Shown here: positions 44,974 through 57,513 of the stretch, in pieces
Layout: each line of letters opens with the position of its first letter
Position numbering within the stretch: the stretch's first letter is position 1
Notes under the pieces: generated by a model
The model's input: only the letters and a program-made list of their open reading frames with translations
The model's database searches: none
Told to the model about the DNA's origin: nothing
Assembly: GCA_030248225.1 (NCBI GenBank)
Contig: JASANE010029130.1
Coordinates: 87,772-151,771, forward strand
DNA: 64,000 nucleotides
Source of the DNA: Trileptium ribeirensis
Lineage: Eukaryota; Nematoda; Enoplea; Enoplida; Thoracostomopsidae
Direction: 5' to 3'
Made by a program: the position numbers and the translations under genes

Positions 44974-45161
44974 ATGGCCGAAACTCTTATTGCTTATGAT
45001 TGGAATGTAGCGTTGGCGGATATTGACCGCGGTCTACGCTCAAATCGTGTTGGTGATCAGGCTGAATCGATTGCCAAGCTTCCGCAGTTTTTCAAGAGGC
45101 ATCCTTTTCCGATGTTTATTAACGCCTCGTTTCTTAAAGTAATGGATGTTTTTCGTAGCGG
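44974..45161 (+). CDS. INTS7: INTS7 exon 1
   Basis: ATG 44974 (MAETLIAYDWNVALADIDRG) to donor GG|GTATGT (GT at 45162), phase 2. Confidence 0.93.
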
Positions 45162-48100
45162 GTATGTTTAATTTTTAACGCTTGTATTCATTGCTAAATT
45201 TGTGTTTGAAAGTTCACTAAAATGAACTTTTCAAAATTTGTTTGCCGCCTGAACTTACCTGGAATGTGCTTCTTAAATGTGGCAGTTGGAGTTACTAAAG
45301 AGTGCGCAGAGCGGTATATTCGAACATGATGCTACAACGGCATACAGCAGTAAGGTACAGTGTTAGGTTTTGTCTCTCGCCTGGTCTTTAGAATCGATGT
45401 TATCCTGCTCAAAATTTTAACTAACCAAACCAAGCTTATTTTCTATAACATACAAAAGTTGTAGAAAACAACGACGCTCATATTCAAAATTCGACTTGCC
45501 TGCATTTCTGATAGATCAAGTTTCTCTACGTATATAAATATTTATTGAGCGGTGTGAGGCGAAGCCGAGCGAAGTGTTTTTATTTTCTGTCTGTGACCAA
45601 AAAAGTCGATGTCCGTCCGTTCGTTCGTTCGTTTGTTCGGTCCGACGGATCTCAAGAACCACTGAACCGATTTTAAAAAACTTTTTTGTTTGAAAGCCTA
45701 TCATGTCAGCGTGTACACCTGATATTTGGGATTAAAAAATTTTGAGTGGGTAATTAGTAATTAGCTAATTAGTTAAGCTTATGCAGCTGAAATAGAGAAT
45801 TTTGCAATATTTGTGTTATTTATTGAAATAGAATCGTTTCGATCAAACCATTATAGGGTTTTTTGGGTCGAAGAATTCAAATTTAATTTTTTTACCAATG
45901 ATAAAGCCCTATGCCCTATGCAATGTAGTTATTTGAAGAACATAAAATTGAGTACATTCATAATGCCACAGCCCAAGCTACGCTCACAAATGTAGTTCCA
46001 CTACCGACTAGTTTACATGTAGGTAATAATAATCTAATTATTTATTACGTTTATCTGTTATACGTTTTTATTAATGGTAAGAGATTTGCTATGTTTCAAA
46101 CTGCTTCCAACTTTGAACTTGTTACACACACTTTACCAAACAATAATGTAGTGCTTTTAATCGCCTCGTGTACACTTGGACAGTATTTATAGCTTCTCAT
46201 AAAATATCGTAAATAACCATATTATAGTTATTAATCCTTTCATGGCCACTAGGTCCAAACGCACATTGCGACACGTTGTGTTTGCTGAGTTTGTCGTATA
46301 TCGTATGTTTGAACGTGCTTTGTTATTCGCTCGCATTGTGAGGTTCCTTAAGGAACCGAGCAACAGCTCTCACATAGCTTGCGTACACAAGTTTCACCCG
46401 TACGTTTCGGGTTCGATCCCTGGCGCAGGCTTGAGTTTGTCAAACATTGCACGATACACAAATTAATTCGGGCATGAAAGGGTTAATGAGTGACTACCAA
46501 GCAATATATTGGTTAATTCTAAACTGTAGTATTAAGATAAAGAACTTATTACTAGCAGTCAGATTTGAGACGGCATTGTTATTATTCTAATCTTGTTACT
46601 TAATAGTAACCTAGATTCTATTGAAATAATTTCAGATCAAATTTCATGAGAGAGTGTATAGTCGGTATTGTGAAGCGGTGCCCTGAGGAGATTCCAAAAT
46701 TGATAAGCAAAGACGAAATCTTACGACGCATCTTTACGGTAACGCACAGGTTAGTTTGCCAAATCATACTACGAGATGTCATTGCATTTTTCTTTGACTG
46801 AAACGATGCGAATGAAGGGAGCAGAGGTTCGACTGAGGGCGCTAGAGGGAAAAATCGTGAAAATTTCTTTTTGTATGTTTCTGTCACGCATAACTCATTT
46901 TCGGGTTCATGGATTTTGATAAATTTTTATTCGATAGCAAAAGTGATGAGGATATGTCGTTTAGTTGAACGTGAACACCTGCAACCTCATCTTCGAAATC
47001 AAAATGGCAAAAAACAGGTTTTTAAGGGTTCTTTGCCAAAGTTGGCCATACGAGTACCAGTCTTTCGCAGCCCATATCTCGCACCACATCGAAAAACCCA
47101 CCATGCGGAATCACCTCATTGAGATATGCAATTTTTGGGACCAGGAAATTTTTTGGGAGCATTCCCTGGGCCGCTGTAGGCCCGAATATGCATCGTCGAC
47201 CGTTTGGGTGAAATAGTGATTTTTCAAATTTCGGCATATTGTTGCGTAAGTGTATTTTGCAACGAGTGTGTGCTAATTTATCAGGCACGCTGAATACCAC
47301 TTGATGAAACCACGCTGTCTCTGTTTCACCCTCGCTTGCGACTTAGATAGCTACGGATTTTATTAGGTAAATCTTCGTATAGTTTCGTTAGCTAAATCTT
47401 ACAGTACCATTTAGCGAATGTGTGGTTTTATGCATAATAAGCAACCGTGAAAAAACCACGAACGTGTTGATTATAATACAGAAAGCTTCGTTTATATATG
47501 GTTGGTTCGTATACAACCACTGTACCCGCTAGAAATAACTGCTATTGGCATTGGCTGGTCTGACACAGCCCTCCGGTGGGGGAACTTCGGACGCGGAGGC
47601 ATGTTCATTCTCGGGGGAAGTTTCAATGTGTCGGAACAAATTTTGCTTAAAAATACTAAATATTTCCATATTTTAATGTAGTTTTATGCATGTATTTTCA
47701 AGCAATTAAGCATCAGAAATATTGGTTATTAATGTTCAAAAACATCTTACATACAAAAAACATAAATTTTCACACAAACGTTTTTAGATTTTGTTGAATA
47801 TAGGGGGTTTTGGCCGAGTAGGGGGCTGAATGTGTGAAAAATCTCGCGAACAAAGGGCATTTGGAAAGTGGGGGATCCTCCCACCCCCAATGTGGAGAGG
47901 CCAGATGGGTCTTATCGATAAAAATGGTTTTCAGCTTAACTGACCGGACAGAGCCCTAGTGTAAAAATACTTAATTTAAAACGTTTTCCTTGATAATTCA
48001 GTTGCTAGTTTGTAAGTACACCCGTAGCCTCTGTATAGAACTTGTCATAGGGTCACTATCGTAACCGAGTCAATGGTTCGCAGCCATGACCCGATTACAG

Positions 48101-51100
48101 GATCATATAAGTGGGGACCCGGTTCCATCTCTGGTCTCGATATGTGTTGAAAATGGTGTTAACGTTACTTGAAGTAATGCTGTTATATTAGTGTCTTTCT
48201 TTGATTTTGAGGTGCGCTGAGTAAGCTCAATGTGGAAGTTTGGAGTAGTTACTCAGCTTAAACTGCATGTTCGTTCGCGTTCGTTTCCCGTCGCTGCGCG
48301 AATGATTAGAATAATATCGAAATTAACCATGCTCAGTTGAGCTGCTTAGAATGCAGCAAAACTATCATTGACATGGCGTGATGTTACTTTTTGTTTCAGC
48401 AATGATCCTCTTGCGAGAAGCCTTACGCTAGATTTATTTCAATTAATGGGCTCTGTCTTTGCTGACAGACATAACGTTCACGATTTCATTCGGCGAAGTC
48501 TCGATTCGCACCACATTGGTGAACTTCGTTCGGCGATATCAGCTACATCTGGTATTTACGTATATTTTTTGATTCCATGTTTTTTGATAAATTTACGTAG
48601 AACATAATGCATGAGTTCACGTTAGGTGCGTATATACATCCTGGTCGTTATTTTGTTAAATCACGAAGTTAATTGTACAAAAATTCTCTGTCGGAATTGT
48701 GCCGCTGGTATTCGTAGCTTAGCGAACGCCGCATGGAGTCCGTTATGTAACAACATAGCTTGCGTATGCGAACATTTTACCAAAATCGCACGTTTGTTCT
48801 TGTTGTTCAGACGGTATCATGGATCGCATAGCTGTATTCACGGTCTAAGAGCGAATAATAGTATATGATGTAACGAGATTGGAATTGGGTTACTAATTGT
48901 GTTGCAATTCTGCGGCATGTTTCCAGATTTTGTACTATGATCCAAAGTTTTTCTCCATAAACACCCGTCTAAATTTTTCGAAGCGTCATTGACATTTCAA
49001 ATTTAGTTATAATGTCAAAATATTATAAGCTAATTATAGTCTGGACTTTAGATTTCCTGAAAGAACTGTGTTAAAAATTATGCGGTGTTTATGCAATACA
49101 ACTCTTTGGCATTATAGGCAGAAGACGATGACTGGTCAGCGAATGCGTGACGTGTGAAGGCCTAAAGTGATACTAAAAAATTCCGTATATAATCAGCACT
49201 GAAAAATCTCGTATTTTAAGAAAATGTCTAAAAAAAATTTTGGAACATTAGTTTAATTTTTGTACATGTCAGTAGTGTTGTGAAAAGCCGTGGGCCAGTG
49301 AACAGGCTGACCGGTGTTCGACCGAAAAATTTACCTGCCGGCCGGCTGACAGTAATCCCTTGCAGTGCCAACCAAACACTAGAGCTGTGTCAATTTTTGT
49401 GCCGAACCGAACGTCGCATCTCAAAAATAACAGACATTTTTCAGCCTGCATGGACAGTTATAGAAAAAACTGCATTAGTGTTTTTGCTCTGGTGTCCTAT
49501 TTTGATTTCATTTCAGTCCATAACTGTATTTTAGTATACGCATCACTATCGAAGGAGTTTCTTGATTCGGTCTTCGAAAAAGTGCGCATGTTACTCATTT
49601 CTCTCGCATATCCTCCGGAAATGAAACAAGAGTTGATTGCCGTATTCAAACATGCTGATGCAAGGTACGATGATAAAATTTCGCGCTCAAAAGTAACCTG
49701 ATCTCAAGTACATAATTTATGTCTCAAGTACAATATTATTATGTTTGCAGATTAACATGGAACATATATTGAATATTAAATGAAATGAAATTATATATAA
49801 TAATGAATTACACTCTTCCAGACAATGTTCAGCCAGAAACCTTCGCATAAACAACGAAGATTTTCTCGTTAACTGCGTATAATTTACGTTTTAGCGAATA
49901 GTGAGACTGTGATGTGAGTACAGTAACATTCACAATTAAGTGCTCAAAACTCGAACGAAATTTCGTTCGATTTCGATAGTTTCCGTTTATACGGTAATCG
50001 GTTAATTTAATGAATATTTCGATTGCGTCAAAATATAAATATTTTAATAAAAAATGTTATTTAGCATTATTAATATAACGAATTTCGTTTAAACAAAGAT
50101 CGATCGATTTCGTTATCTTCCGATTTTGTCTGTTTCTATGCGCAATTAAATTACGATTGTAACTGTAGTCATTCATCCTGTTAACATCTTTTAGCTAGCA
50201 ACAATAGTTAAACGTTATGCCTTTACGCACAGAAATAAAAGCACACTATTCGGGAAACATCGATTAACAATAATTGAATAGCTTTTAATTTTTCTTGAGC
50301 GGTTCGCTAAAGTCTTGCTTTGCTTTCAGTCAGTAATTCTACAGTTTGACAAGTTGAGATACAGTTTGATTCATCCTAATTTTTTCTTTTAAACATGTGA
50401 ATTTAGAATTCACTTAACTATGTAGCAAAAGCTGACAGTATGGAAAATGACGTGCTTATTTATTGAAGCGAGGTGTTCCGTAGTCTGTCCGTAACAACGT
50501 TTTTATTAAAAAGTAATAAATCTAACGCTGTACTTATATTGTATCCGATCCGATAGGACCGAGTTCTGTAGCATGATTATACGGAGTCTACGCTGACCGT
50601 ATTTTTATATTGCGTCGTCAGATTCTGATCCGATGAAATTTTGCATACTCCATCGAATCGGATCGACTCATCGCTTTATCGCCATATGGACCTATTGAAT
50701 ATTTTAGTGTGTAGAATGGTTATAACTGTACCTAATTATCAATTCTGTGTAACATTGTGCTGTACCATCATTTTGTGATGTGAAAGACTGACGCCGATTG
50801 ACGACTTTGTGAACTTAGCTTTTATGGTTTTTGCGACATTTCATTTTGCAGCTTCTCTGTGGGGTGCTGAGAATATGTTTATCAAAATTGCCTCACTGCA
50901 GCCACAACTTTACAGTTGAGCCATTTTTGTCTTAGGGCCTATTTTGGCGTTATGAGCCAAAGTTTAAAAAGTCTAGTGAAAAGAATTTTTATTATTTCGA
51001 TTTCAGGTGGTAGGACAGATGCACACCGAACAGTTGCCCACCCGGACAGTAGCTCACTCGGACAGTTGCCCACCCGGACAGTTGCCCACCCGGACAGTTG

Positions 51101-54100
51101 CCCACCCGGACAGTTGCCCACCCGGGCAGCTGCCCACCCGGACATTTGCCTCATGATAATTCCACTCGCTAGCGAAGCTCGTGAGTGGAACGAGAATTTT
51201 CAATTTTGGCTTTGGAGGGGGGTTGAGGAGGTCCTGACTGTGTGTGTCTGTCGCACCTGGATCTCGATAACGCTTGGGCGGATTTTGATGCAAGATAGGT
51301 CATTGGAACCGCAATGGTCAATTTAGTGTAGCGACGGAGCCCGATTTTTGAATTTTTTCCCATGGGAAAAGTTATGTTGCAAAATAATATCATTTTGGCC
51401 CATTTTTCGGGCACCCCCTCCAGCTTTTGCGACTTTTCTCAATAAGTAAAATGGTATCCGCAAACTAATAGGCCTATTCCATGTAGCTTTACCAGGGTTT
51501 TCCAATGATATATAATAAGTTTTTCAACTACTTCCCAATCTGGAATCTATAAGCTTATAGTTGGCGCCAAATTTCATATTTGGTGAAAAGTCGTGGGAAA
51601 TGCTCCTAAATGTGTGTTTTTGTTGCTTTTAGTGTCTTGTATGGGGTTTTCTGGGCCAACAAGCTGATTGGGAGTGTCAGAAATATGGTGTGGTAAATAT
51701 TTTTCACACTTATCTGCTTCATACATGGTATGAAAAATGAGATTTTTCTCAAGTGTCGGTTTGAATTCTTTAAAGTTCTTTTCACGGTCAATTTAGGGAT
51801 TTATTGAATTATTAAATTGTTAGTTCATTGTTTTTGTACTCGTTGTATGATGTTTTGTCTACTGCATACGTTGGCTATCAAAAGAGGCGGGCGTAACTAT
51901 GACTCATCACTCACGGTTTATATTATAATGCTGCATCTGCGTACTGTGTGTAGGCTTTGTTTGTGTGTGCTTTCTACAACAGACTTCGGGGGATTGTTCT
52001 CACCACTCGAATTCTGGCTCGCAAGCGAGATTCACTAGTGTTTTACATTTGGTTAATGCACAGTTCTTCTGTTACCCATCTTCTTTCTTTGGTTAAGATG
52101 CATCCAGGATTAACATAAACTTTATTGACCAAAATAAGACACATAATTTATATAATGTTCGAGCCTGTAATTCAACTCTTAAGGATAACTAACCTATACT
52201 AGCATAATAAAAATGTTTAAAATCGTAAAAAAGCGATGTTACTAAAGTAGTGCACTGTATTAAACCTGTTAAAAATTATTATGATTTGGCTGGGCCAAGC
52301 GGTCGTTATCGAATACAGTAGCCCACAGCACTCATAAAGTCACTAATATCAATGTTTCCCTATTGTAGTTCAATGCACAGTTGGCGCACATGGGTTTGAA
52401 ATTGTTGTGTTTCAAGCTTCCGACGTTTTAGAGCAATTTGGTCATTCCAATCTTGCAGTATGATAGTTTCAACAACCACACAGTTGTATTCTTGTATCTG
52501 TTCTTATGGTCACACACAAGGCGAACTAGGGTAACCGAACAACTGTGCATTAACCAAAAATGTAAAACATTATCATGGGGCAATAAACTATCCGGGTGGG
52601 CAAATGTCCAGGTGGGCAAATGTCCGGGTGAGCAAATGTCCGGATGGGCAAATGTTCGGGTGGGCAACCGTTCGGGTAGGCTACTGTCCGGGTGGTCAAC
52701 TGTCTGGGAGGGCAATTGTCCGGGTGGGCAACTGTCCGGGTGGGCAACTCTCCGGTGGGCAACTGTCCGTATCCCGGGAAAATACAAGGTCCTGTGTTTT
52801 TGGGAGAGATCATGTCAAGTTTTCTAAGTGTTTCATGTAAATATTCCTCAGCTGGTTATAACGTTTTGTCGCTCTAAGCCTAAGCTTAGTCTGGACCCAC
52901 AATTAAACTTTACATTTTTGTCCCGTGGTACTCATGTCAAGTTTTTTCCTCTCGATTAAAGGGAGGGAGAGGGGGCTTGACCATTATGTTTCTAATGCTA
53001 GACCTAATAATATTCGGGCTTAAGCTACACGAATTTCGTTTGCAGATCGAGGTAAAATTTATGTAGTTTTCGCGTTGCTTAAAATGTCTATAAGAACATT
53101 CGCAAATGTATTTGTGTCTACGGCGGAACAGTACGCTCCATTGCTCCGTTTCTGCTCGCTGTACAAGTAACTAGCTTTACTAACGTGTAAAAAGGGGTCC
53201 AGCACAATATGTTACAATTATTAAATTACCGTTAGGTGTAATCGTATCAACATTATTATCATTATTCCCGATTTCGTCAAGTTTGTCGTTAAGCCGTCGA
53301 AGTTCATGTTGTCTATAGTGTAAGCATTGCTCGATTGACTGTCCTATGAAATGTTTTATGTGCTTAGTTATAAAAAGGGGGTGCAGTATAATACGTTACA
53401 GTTGTTAAAATATCTTTACGCGTAATCGTATCAACGTTATTATCATCACTCCCGATTGTAAAACCTAAGTTATGCAAATTTTGCTGTAACTCTAGAATTT
53501 ATTATTTCAGACAAATTGAAATGCTCGGAAACCCGAAGGATCTTCTTCCCAGTTGTCCACATGCTATGGTTGAAGTTATTACAGATCTGGCACTAAGATC
53601 CGTTACAACGATTGATAAAAACATTGATTATTTGCTTGGTAAGCAAATAATTATAATGGTGCAAAACTCACCACAATTAACCGCTGCTCGGTCGTTGTTC
53701 GCTCGCAACTTCGTTGGTGGGAAAATAAAAGTTTATTTTGAAATTTTTATGATTATTTTTTGTTCGCTCGCTGCTTGCTCTCTCTTAAGGCGATATGCAA
53801 TTGTAAAAAGTGGAAAATACTCTAATTGTTTTATTGTAGTCCAAGGTTGCAGTGCAATATCCAAGCCTTGGTACGCTAACGTAAAAATTACTTTCTCCGT
53901 TTTCATGTTTTGCCACAGATTTTACGCGATACTATCAAGTTAAATTATGTACAATACATACAAACAAATAAAATCATATTTTTTGCGAAAAGGAACAACT
54001 GAACAGGTTGTGAATTTTTTGCTAATAATTATGCCCAAAAAATTTGGTTTTGTTTTGGACAGTGTATATTTTGGATGTATAAGACAAGTCTAAGTTTAAG

Positions 54101-56567
54101 CTGAAATACAAGTATGCGGAAATACATGAAACAAAACTCTATAGACAAACATTCTCGAGCTAGTGTTTTAGATGTACTGTTGCTCGCTAAAAACTAAACA
54201 ATAACAATTTCAGTGAGAAAGATACTGCACGAGGTTAGTTATAGCGTAATCATTTAGATCCAGTGCTAACTTGATTTCGATCTAAACTTGGATCTACAAA
54301 GAGCTGTATAAATTTGAATCTCTGTATTCCGAAAATTATTGAGCGATTATATAAGTGAAATTGGTCTTAAAATATATAAATCAAATTATTAAAAACAAAT
54401 TTTGAGTATAAAAATATGGAACAAATATTGTAAGAAGCAATAACGCATAGCGCATATTGACCCTGTTATAATCAAATTTTTAAGTGGACGGATTATGACT
54501 TAACAGCTCGATGGGTCGGCGTTTCATAAGTTTATATATCAACCAATTCTACATAGCTCCGCTGTTTTGTTGAGAAGCGGAGAAGAGTTGCTACACACCA
54601 TGACTTCCAAAACTCGGTCTGAGATCGGTTTGATAAATCTTTCAGCTGGGACTAGAATGAAATTCTTTGATATTTCAGAAGTTCTTGAAAACAATAAAAA
54701 TTTATCGAACATGCGCGCAAAGAAACTTAAAATGGCCGCTCTAGTTGGCCTTCGCCGAATTGCAATTAATCGACCACATCACTGGAGCAAAGAACACTTT
54801 ACAAAATTACTTGCCTTTATAGGTTAGTTATTGATTTGTTGTAATGCACATAGTTCTGTTACTGTTAATGTGAACACGGGCTCAGTCGAGCTAGCGTAGG
54901 TCATTCGACCGGAAGGTCGGGTGTTTGATTTGGACAGGGATACTTATCCTTCCGTCCTTGCCGGTCGGTAAATTACGCGAAAACGACCGATTTCCAGGAC
55001 TCCACTTGTGACTCCAGTTACTACACTGAACATCGCATGGGCCGAAAACTGGTGCAAACGGAGACCGGCACCTGCTCCTGGTGTATACGGCGGGCATTTT
55101 CATTTTGAAGCGGTGCATTGTCGGCTTGCCTGTGCACAGCTCTCCGCCAAATGGGGGAACTTCGGGAGCATATATATGTTCATTCTTGGGGAAAATTTCG
55201 AAGTTGGGGAGGCATAAATTTTGCTTACAAACACTAAATATTTCCATATTATATATTTTTTCGCCGTGCATGTATTTTCAAGTTACGAAAGGGTGTTTTA
55301 GCAGTAGAAATAATGGTAATAATGTTTCAAAAGCATTTTTAATACAAAAAATATATTTTCACACAAAAAATTTGGATTTAGTTGAACATGGGGCTTCGAG
55401 CGAGTGGGGGGTCGTTTTGGGCAAAGTCTCACGAACATGAGGGATTTGGAAAGTGGACGGTTCCCCATTCCCCCACTGTAGACTGGCCAGGTTCGGTAGG
55501 TAGACATGCTTGGTCTAGTTATTGACATAACATAAATTTTATTTATTTATGATGAATCAGTTTTTTTATAGCTGATCGTATTTGATATTTAGCGACAAAT
55601 ATAATATTGTCCTGTCTACAGGACCAAAATGTTATCTTTTGAGCTGGGGCCCATAGCGGTTATTCTGGGGGACCGTATCTCCAGGTCACCTGGGGGACCG
55701 TAACCCCAGGTTCACTGGGGTTGTTTATAATTGCATTTTCTGTGTTTTTCATTGTATTTACAATATGTTTACCGTTGTTTTTGTTGCATATTTTATTATA
55801 GTACTGAAAACGTGTATTTGTTCAGGCCGCATTTCATTTTATTTATAATTTTGTCATAAATAGTCGAAATAAAATCTGTATTATTAAGTTTTGTTGTAAC
55901 CGTTTTTTTGTTAGGACGGCCATTTTTGTGTCACCTCAAAATACCTGGCGTGTACTGCGGGTTGACCTGGGGGACCGCCGAAATTCTGAAGGCTCCGCTC
56001 TCTGTGGTGAGGCGCTATTTTTATGTTGGTTTGTGTAGCCAAAAAATGAGTGATGCACAATCAAAATAGGTACTGTAATACTCATAAATTTGCGTACATG
56101 ATACATGATCTGCTGTTCTACATAATGCTGTTTTGAATGTTTTACGTTTATCAAGGATGTTTCATTTTAACCTCAATCGGTTCACTGACATATTAATATA
56201 AGGATACCAGAAAGCGCGCTCTAGTTGATGTAAAGTTGTTGTAAATGATGTATGATGTTTTCTTGGAACAAAGCCATGTTTATCGTTGCTTTTTAACAGC
56301 GCTTTTTGCCAGGAATACATATTTTTGAGATATAAAAAACGAACGCACTCTTAAAAATGTTCACTAATCTTATATTTTATGTAATTTCGATATTTTAGCA
56401 TAAACTAATCGTCAAACTATAGCAATACCCATTTGCATAGTTTTAAAGCTTTGATTTTGTACAATTTTATTTTAGGTTCGGTCAAATTCGAAAGTGAAGC
56501 GGCTGGCTCGTTTAAAATACTGTTTGTTCTTGTTAAATCGGGTGTTATCAGCGCATCCGCAGAATCG
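44974..56567 (+). CDS. INTS7: Integrator complex subunit 7, N-terminal third (seven exons, incomplete)
   Basis: Exons 44974-45161, 46636-46749, 48400-48551, 49535-49664, 53511-53638, 54679-54822 and 56476-56567 join with matching phases (2,2,1,2,1,1,0) into 316 codons without a stop. The product follows INTS7 from its start: IDRGLRSNRVGDQAESIAKL, FFKRHPFPMFINASFLKVMD, ILRRIFTVTHSNDPLARSLT, DFIRRSLDSHHIGELRSAIS, SKEFLDSVFEKVRMLLISLA, LKMAALVGLRRIAINRPHHW. These are HEAT/ARM-type helical repeats. Known role: part of the nuclear Integrator complex, which processes snRNA 3' ends and terminates paused Pol II transcripts. Vertebrate INTS7 has about 960 residues, so two-thirds is missing. No further exon was seen after 56567, and the sequence folds back on itself at 59242. 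Introns are 1-3.8 kb and full of repeats. Confidence 0.93.
45530..46012 (+). repeat. Dispersed 480-bp repeat in INTS7 intron 1 (partner 26762-27235)
   Basis: Full-length inverted partner of 26762-27235. Contains GTCCGTCCGTTCGTTCGTTC and GATCTCAAGAACCACTGAAC. Probably a retroelement-derived tail or SINE; the class is uncertain. Confidence 0.75.
46230..46487. mobile_element. SINE/MITE-like element with 15-bp inverted ends
   Basis: Ends are ATTAATCCTTTCATG and, inverted, ATTAACCCTTTCATG (1 mismatch in 15). Contains GGGTTCGATCCCTGGCGCAG near 46400, an excellent match to the Pol III B-box/T-arm of a tRNA, so it may be a tRNA-derived SINE framed by inverted ends. Broken copies lie at 30528-30800. 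No coding capacity. Confidence 0.65.
46636..46749 (+). CDS. INTS7: INTS7 exon 2
   Basis: Acceptor AATTTCAG (ends 46635) to donor AG|GTTAGT (GT at 46750). Encodes NFMRECIVGIVKRCPEEIPK and LISKDEILRRIFTVTH. Confidence 0.92.
46760..48399. other. INTS7 intron 2 with repeat material
   Basis: 47573-47912 is a repeat that recurs at 55147-55494 (GGGGGAACTTCGG, ACTAAATATTTCCATATT, CATGTATTTTCAAG, GGATTTGGAAAGTGG-type blocks). 46860-47220 also has the look of an old repeat. No gene of its own. Confidence 0.6.
48400..48551 (+). CDS. INTS7: INTS7 exon 3
   Basis: Acceptor TTGTTTCAG (ends 48399) to donor G|GTATTT (GT at 48552). Encodes SNDPLARSLTLDLFQLMGSV through SAISATS. Confidence 0.93.
49535..49664 (+). 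CDS. INTS7: INTS7 exon 4
   Basis: Acceptor GTATTTTAG (ends 49534) to donor AG|GTACGA (GT at 49665). Encodes YASLSKEFLDSVFEKVRMLL through FKHADA. The open frame before it (from 49280) is intron. Confidence 0.9.
51010..52790. mobile_element. Fold-back element with minisatellite arms in INTS7 intron 4
   Basis: The left arm (51027-51150) has about 8 units of a 16-bp repeat (CGGACAGTTGCCCACC). The right arm (52591-52769) has about 11 units of its reverse complement. Just inside both arrays the same ATTATCATG/CATGATAAT motif appears inverted. The 1.4 kb between includes the dispersed repeat 51650-52030. Tandem repeats inside inverted ends are typical of Foldback-type elements. Open frames through the arrays (repeating HPDSCPPGQ) are artefacts of the 16-bp period. 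Confidence 0.7.
51650..52030. repeat. Dispersed repeat, copy 2 (first copy 14641-15062)
   Basis: Direct-orientation partner of the 14.6-kb copy, about 90% alike by eye. Lies between the minisatellite arms. Confidence 0.7.
53511..53638 (+). CDS. INTS7: INTS7 exon 5
   Basis: Acceptor TTATTTCAG (ends 53510) to donor G|GTAAGC (GT at 53639). Encodes QIEMLGNPKDLLPSCPHAMV through NIDYLL. The frame continues open beyond the donor for 100 codons, but the INTS7 match stops there. Confidence 0.9.
54679..54822 (+). CDS. INTS7: INTS7 exon 6
   Basis: Acceptor GATATTTCAG (ends 54678) to donor G|GTTAGT (GT at 54823). Encodes LENNKNLSNMRAKKLKMAAL through HFTKLLAFI. Lies in the left palindrome arm; its mirror at about 63260-63395 is riddled with indels. 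Confidence 0.92.
54876..54945 (+). repeat. tRNA-like SINE head
   Basis: GGGCTCAGTCGAGCTAGCG (A-box-like), CGACCGGAAGGTCG (stem-loop) and GGGTGTTTGATTTGG (B-box-like) occur in the order and spacing of a tRNA. Mirrored at 63150-63215 with a better B-box (GTTCGATTT). Followed by a body matching 47573-47912. Confidence 0.55.
55147..55494. repeat. Dispersed repeat (partner 47573-47912)
   Basis: Direct-orientation match to the repeat in INTS7 intron 2. With the tRNA-like head at 54876 it may form one composite SINE. Confidence 0.6.
56476..56567 (+). CDS. INTS7: INTS7 exon 7 (last one visible)
   Basis: Acceptor TTTTATTTTAG (ends 56475) to donor TCG|GTTTGT (GT at 56568), phase 0. Encodes SVKFESEAAGSFKILFVLVK and SGVISASAES. 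The match to INTS7 is weaker than for exons 1-6, but phase and splice sites agree. Confidence 0.75.
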
Positions 56568-56733
56568 GTTTGTTTACATACTGTTATTTTTTGTTGAAAG
56601 TAATAATTTACTTATTCAACTTTAATGTAAATTTTCAATATTGTGCAGAAGTGTTGTACACTAAACCAAAAATATTTCACTGCTGAATTTTTAATTTGAC
56701 GCTCTGGTAACATGGCGCTGATGTGGTTTATAG

Positions 56734-56961
56734 AGTAGTCGCCAGAAATTAGTGCTGTTCGTTTGATGTTCGTTCGAAAAATTCCAATTGTTGTTCCAAA
56801 CGTGTTCGAATTTTGTTTGAGATCTCTTCCAAACTTTTTGCGAAATTTGTTCGAAATGTGTTCAAAGTTCATTCGAGACTTGATCGCAGATCAATAAATT
56901 TTGTTCGAAATCTGTTCGATGCTCATTCGTTCAAACGGAACACTCATTTCTGGCGAGTACT
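56734..56961. mobile_element. MITE, AGTACTCGCCA-ended
   Basis: Ends are AGTAGTCGCCAGAAATTAGT and, inverted, AGTACTCGCCAGAAATGAGT. The inside is full of inverted TTCGTTCGAA-type motifs. Same terminal motif as the 58.5-58.85 kb pair. Mirrored at about 61280-61510. Confidence 0.75.
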
Positions 56962-57513
56962 GTATTTGTACATGCTTATGCGGGAATAAACTTTAGGTAC
57001 ATGCGTGCACCATGTTTGTTCTTTTGTCAAAATCGCGAACTGAATTGTGGAAAAATTCGCGTTCACACTATTCTGCCATCGGTTTCTGCAGTTTAGCGAA
57101 CGCTTAACGTAATATATGAACGCAATTTGCATACTTTGCTTCTTTGCATTTGTTGATTTCGCACGTTTATTCGCTTTGAACAATGACTTACTGAGTTGTG
57201 CAGCTATGTACGCGGTTTACAAATATAAAAAAGTGTTCGGTCAGCAAGCTTTATTATGATCGCATTCAATAATAATTGCGATGCTAAAATGTAAAATCAT
57301 TACCGCCATCGGCACCTACGTGTTTCCGTATCGCAAATCGTTTGCGCATTTATATTGTCAGAGTAGTTCGTTTGTGCGCGGACATCGGTTTTGAGATCGT
57401 ATGACGACGGAAGAACCTAAGGTGTACGCATGCAGTTTATTCACGCATTATGGGATAATTATGTAGGACTGAAGCAATTATTCTTCATTTTTTATTTGTT
57501 TACTACACTGGCT

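Noticed and set aside
49280..49534. 84-codon plus-strand frame upstream of INTS7 exon 4
   Set aside because: It is intronic sequence. INTS7 homology and a proper acceptor begin only at 49535.
52428..52840. Several long frames with repeating HPDSCPPGQ or GWATVRVGN
   Set aside because: A 16-bp tandem repeat without stops opens several frames on both strands. No start, domain or conservation supports coding.
53639..53943. Extension of the exon 5 frame by about 100 codons
   Set aside because: INTS7 similarity stops at the GTAAGC donor and the phase to exon 6 is correct there.
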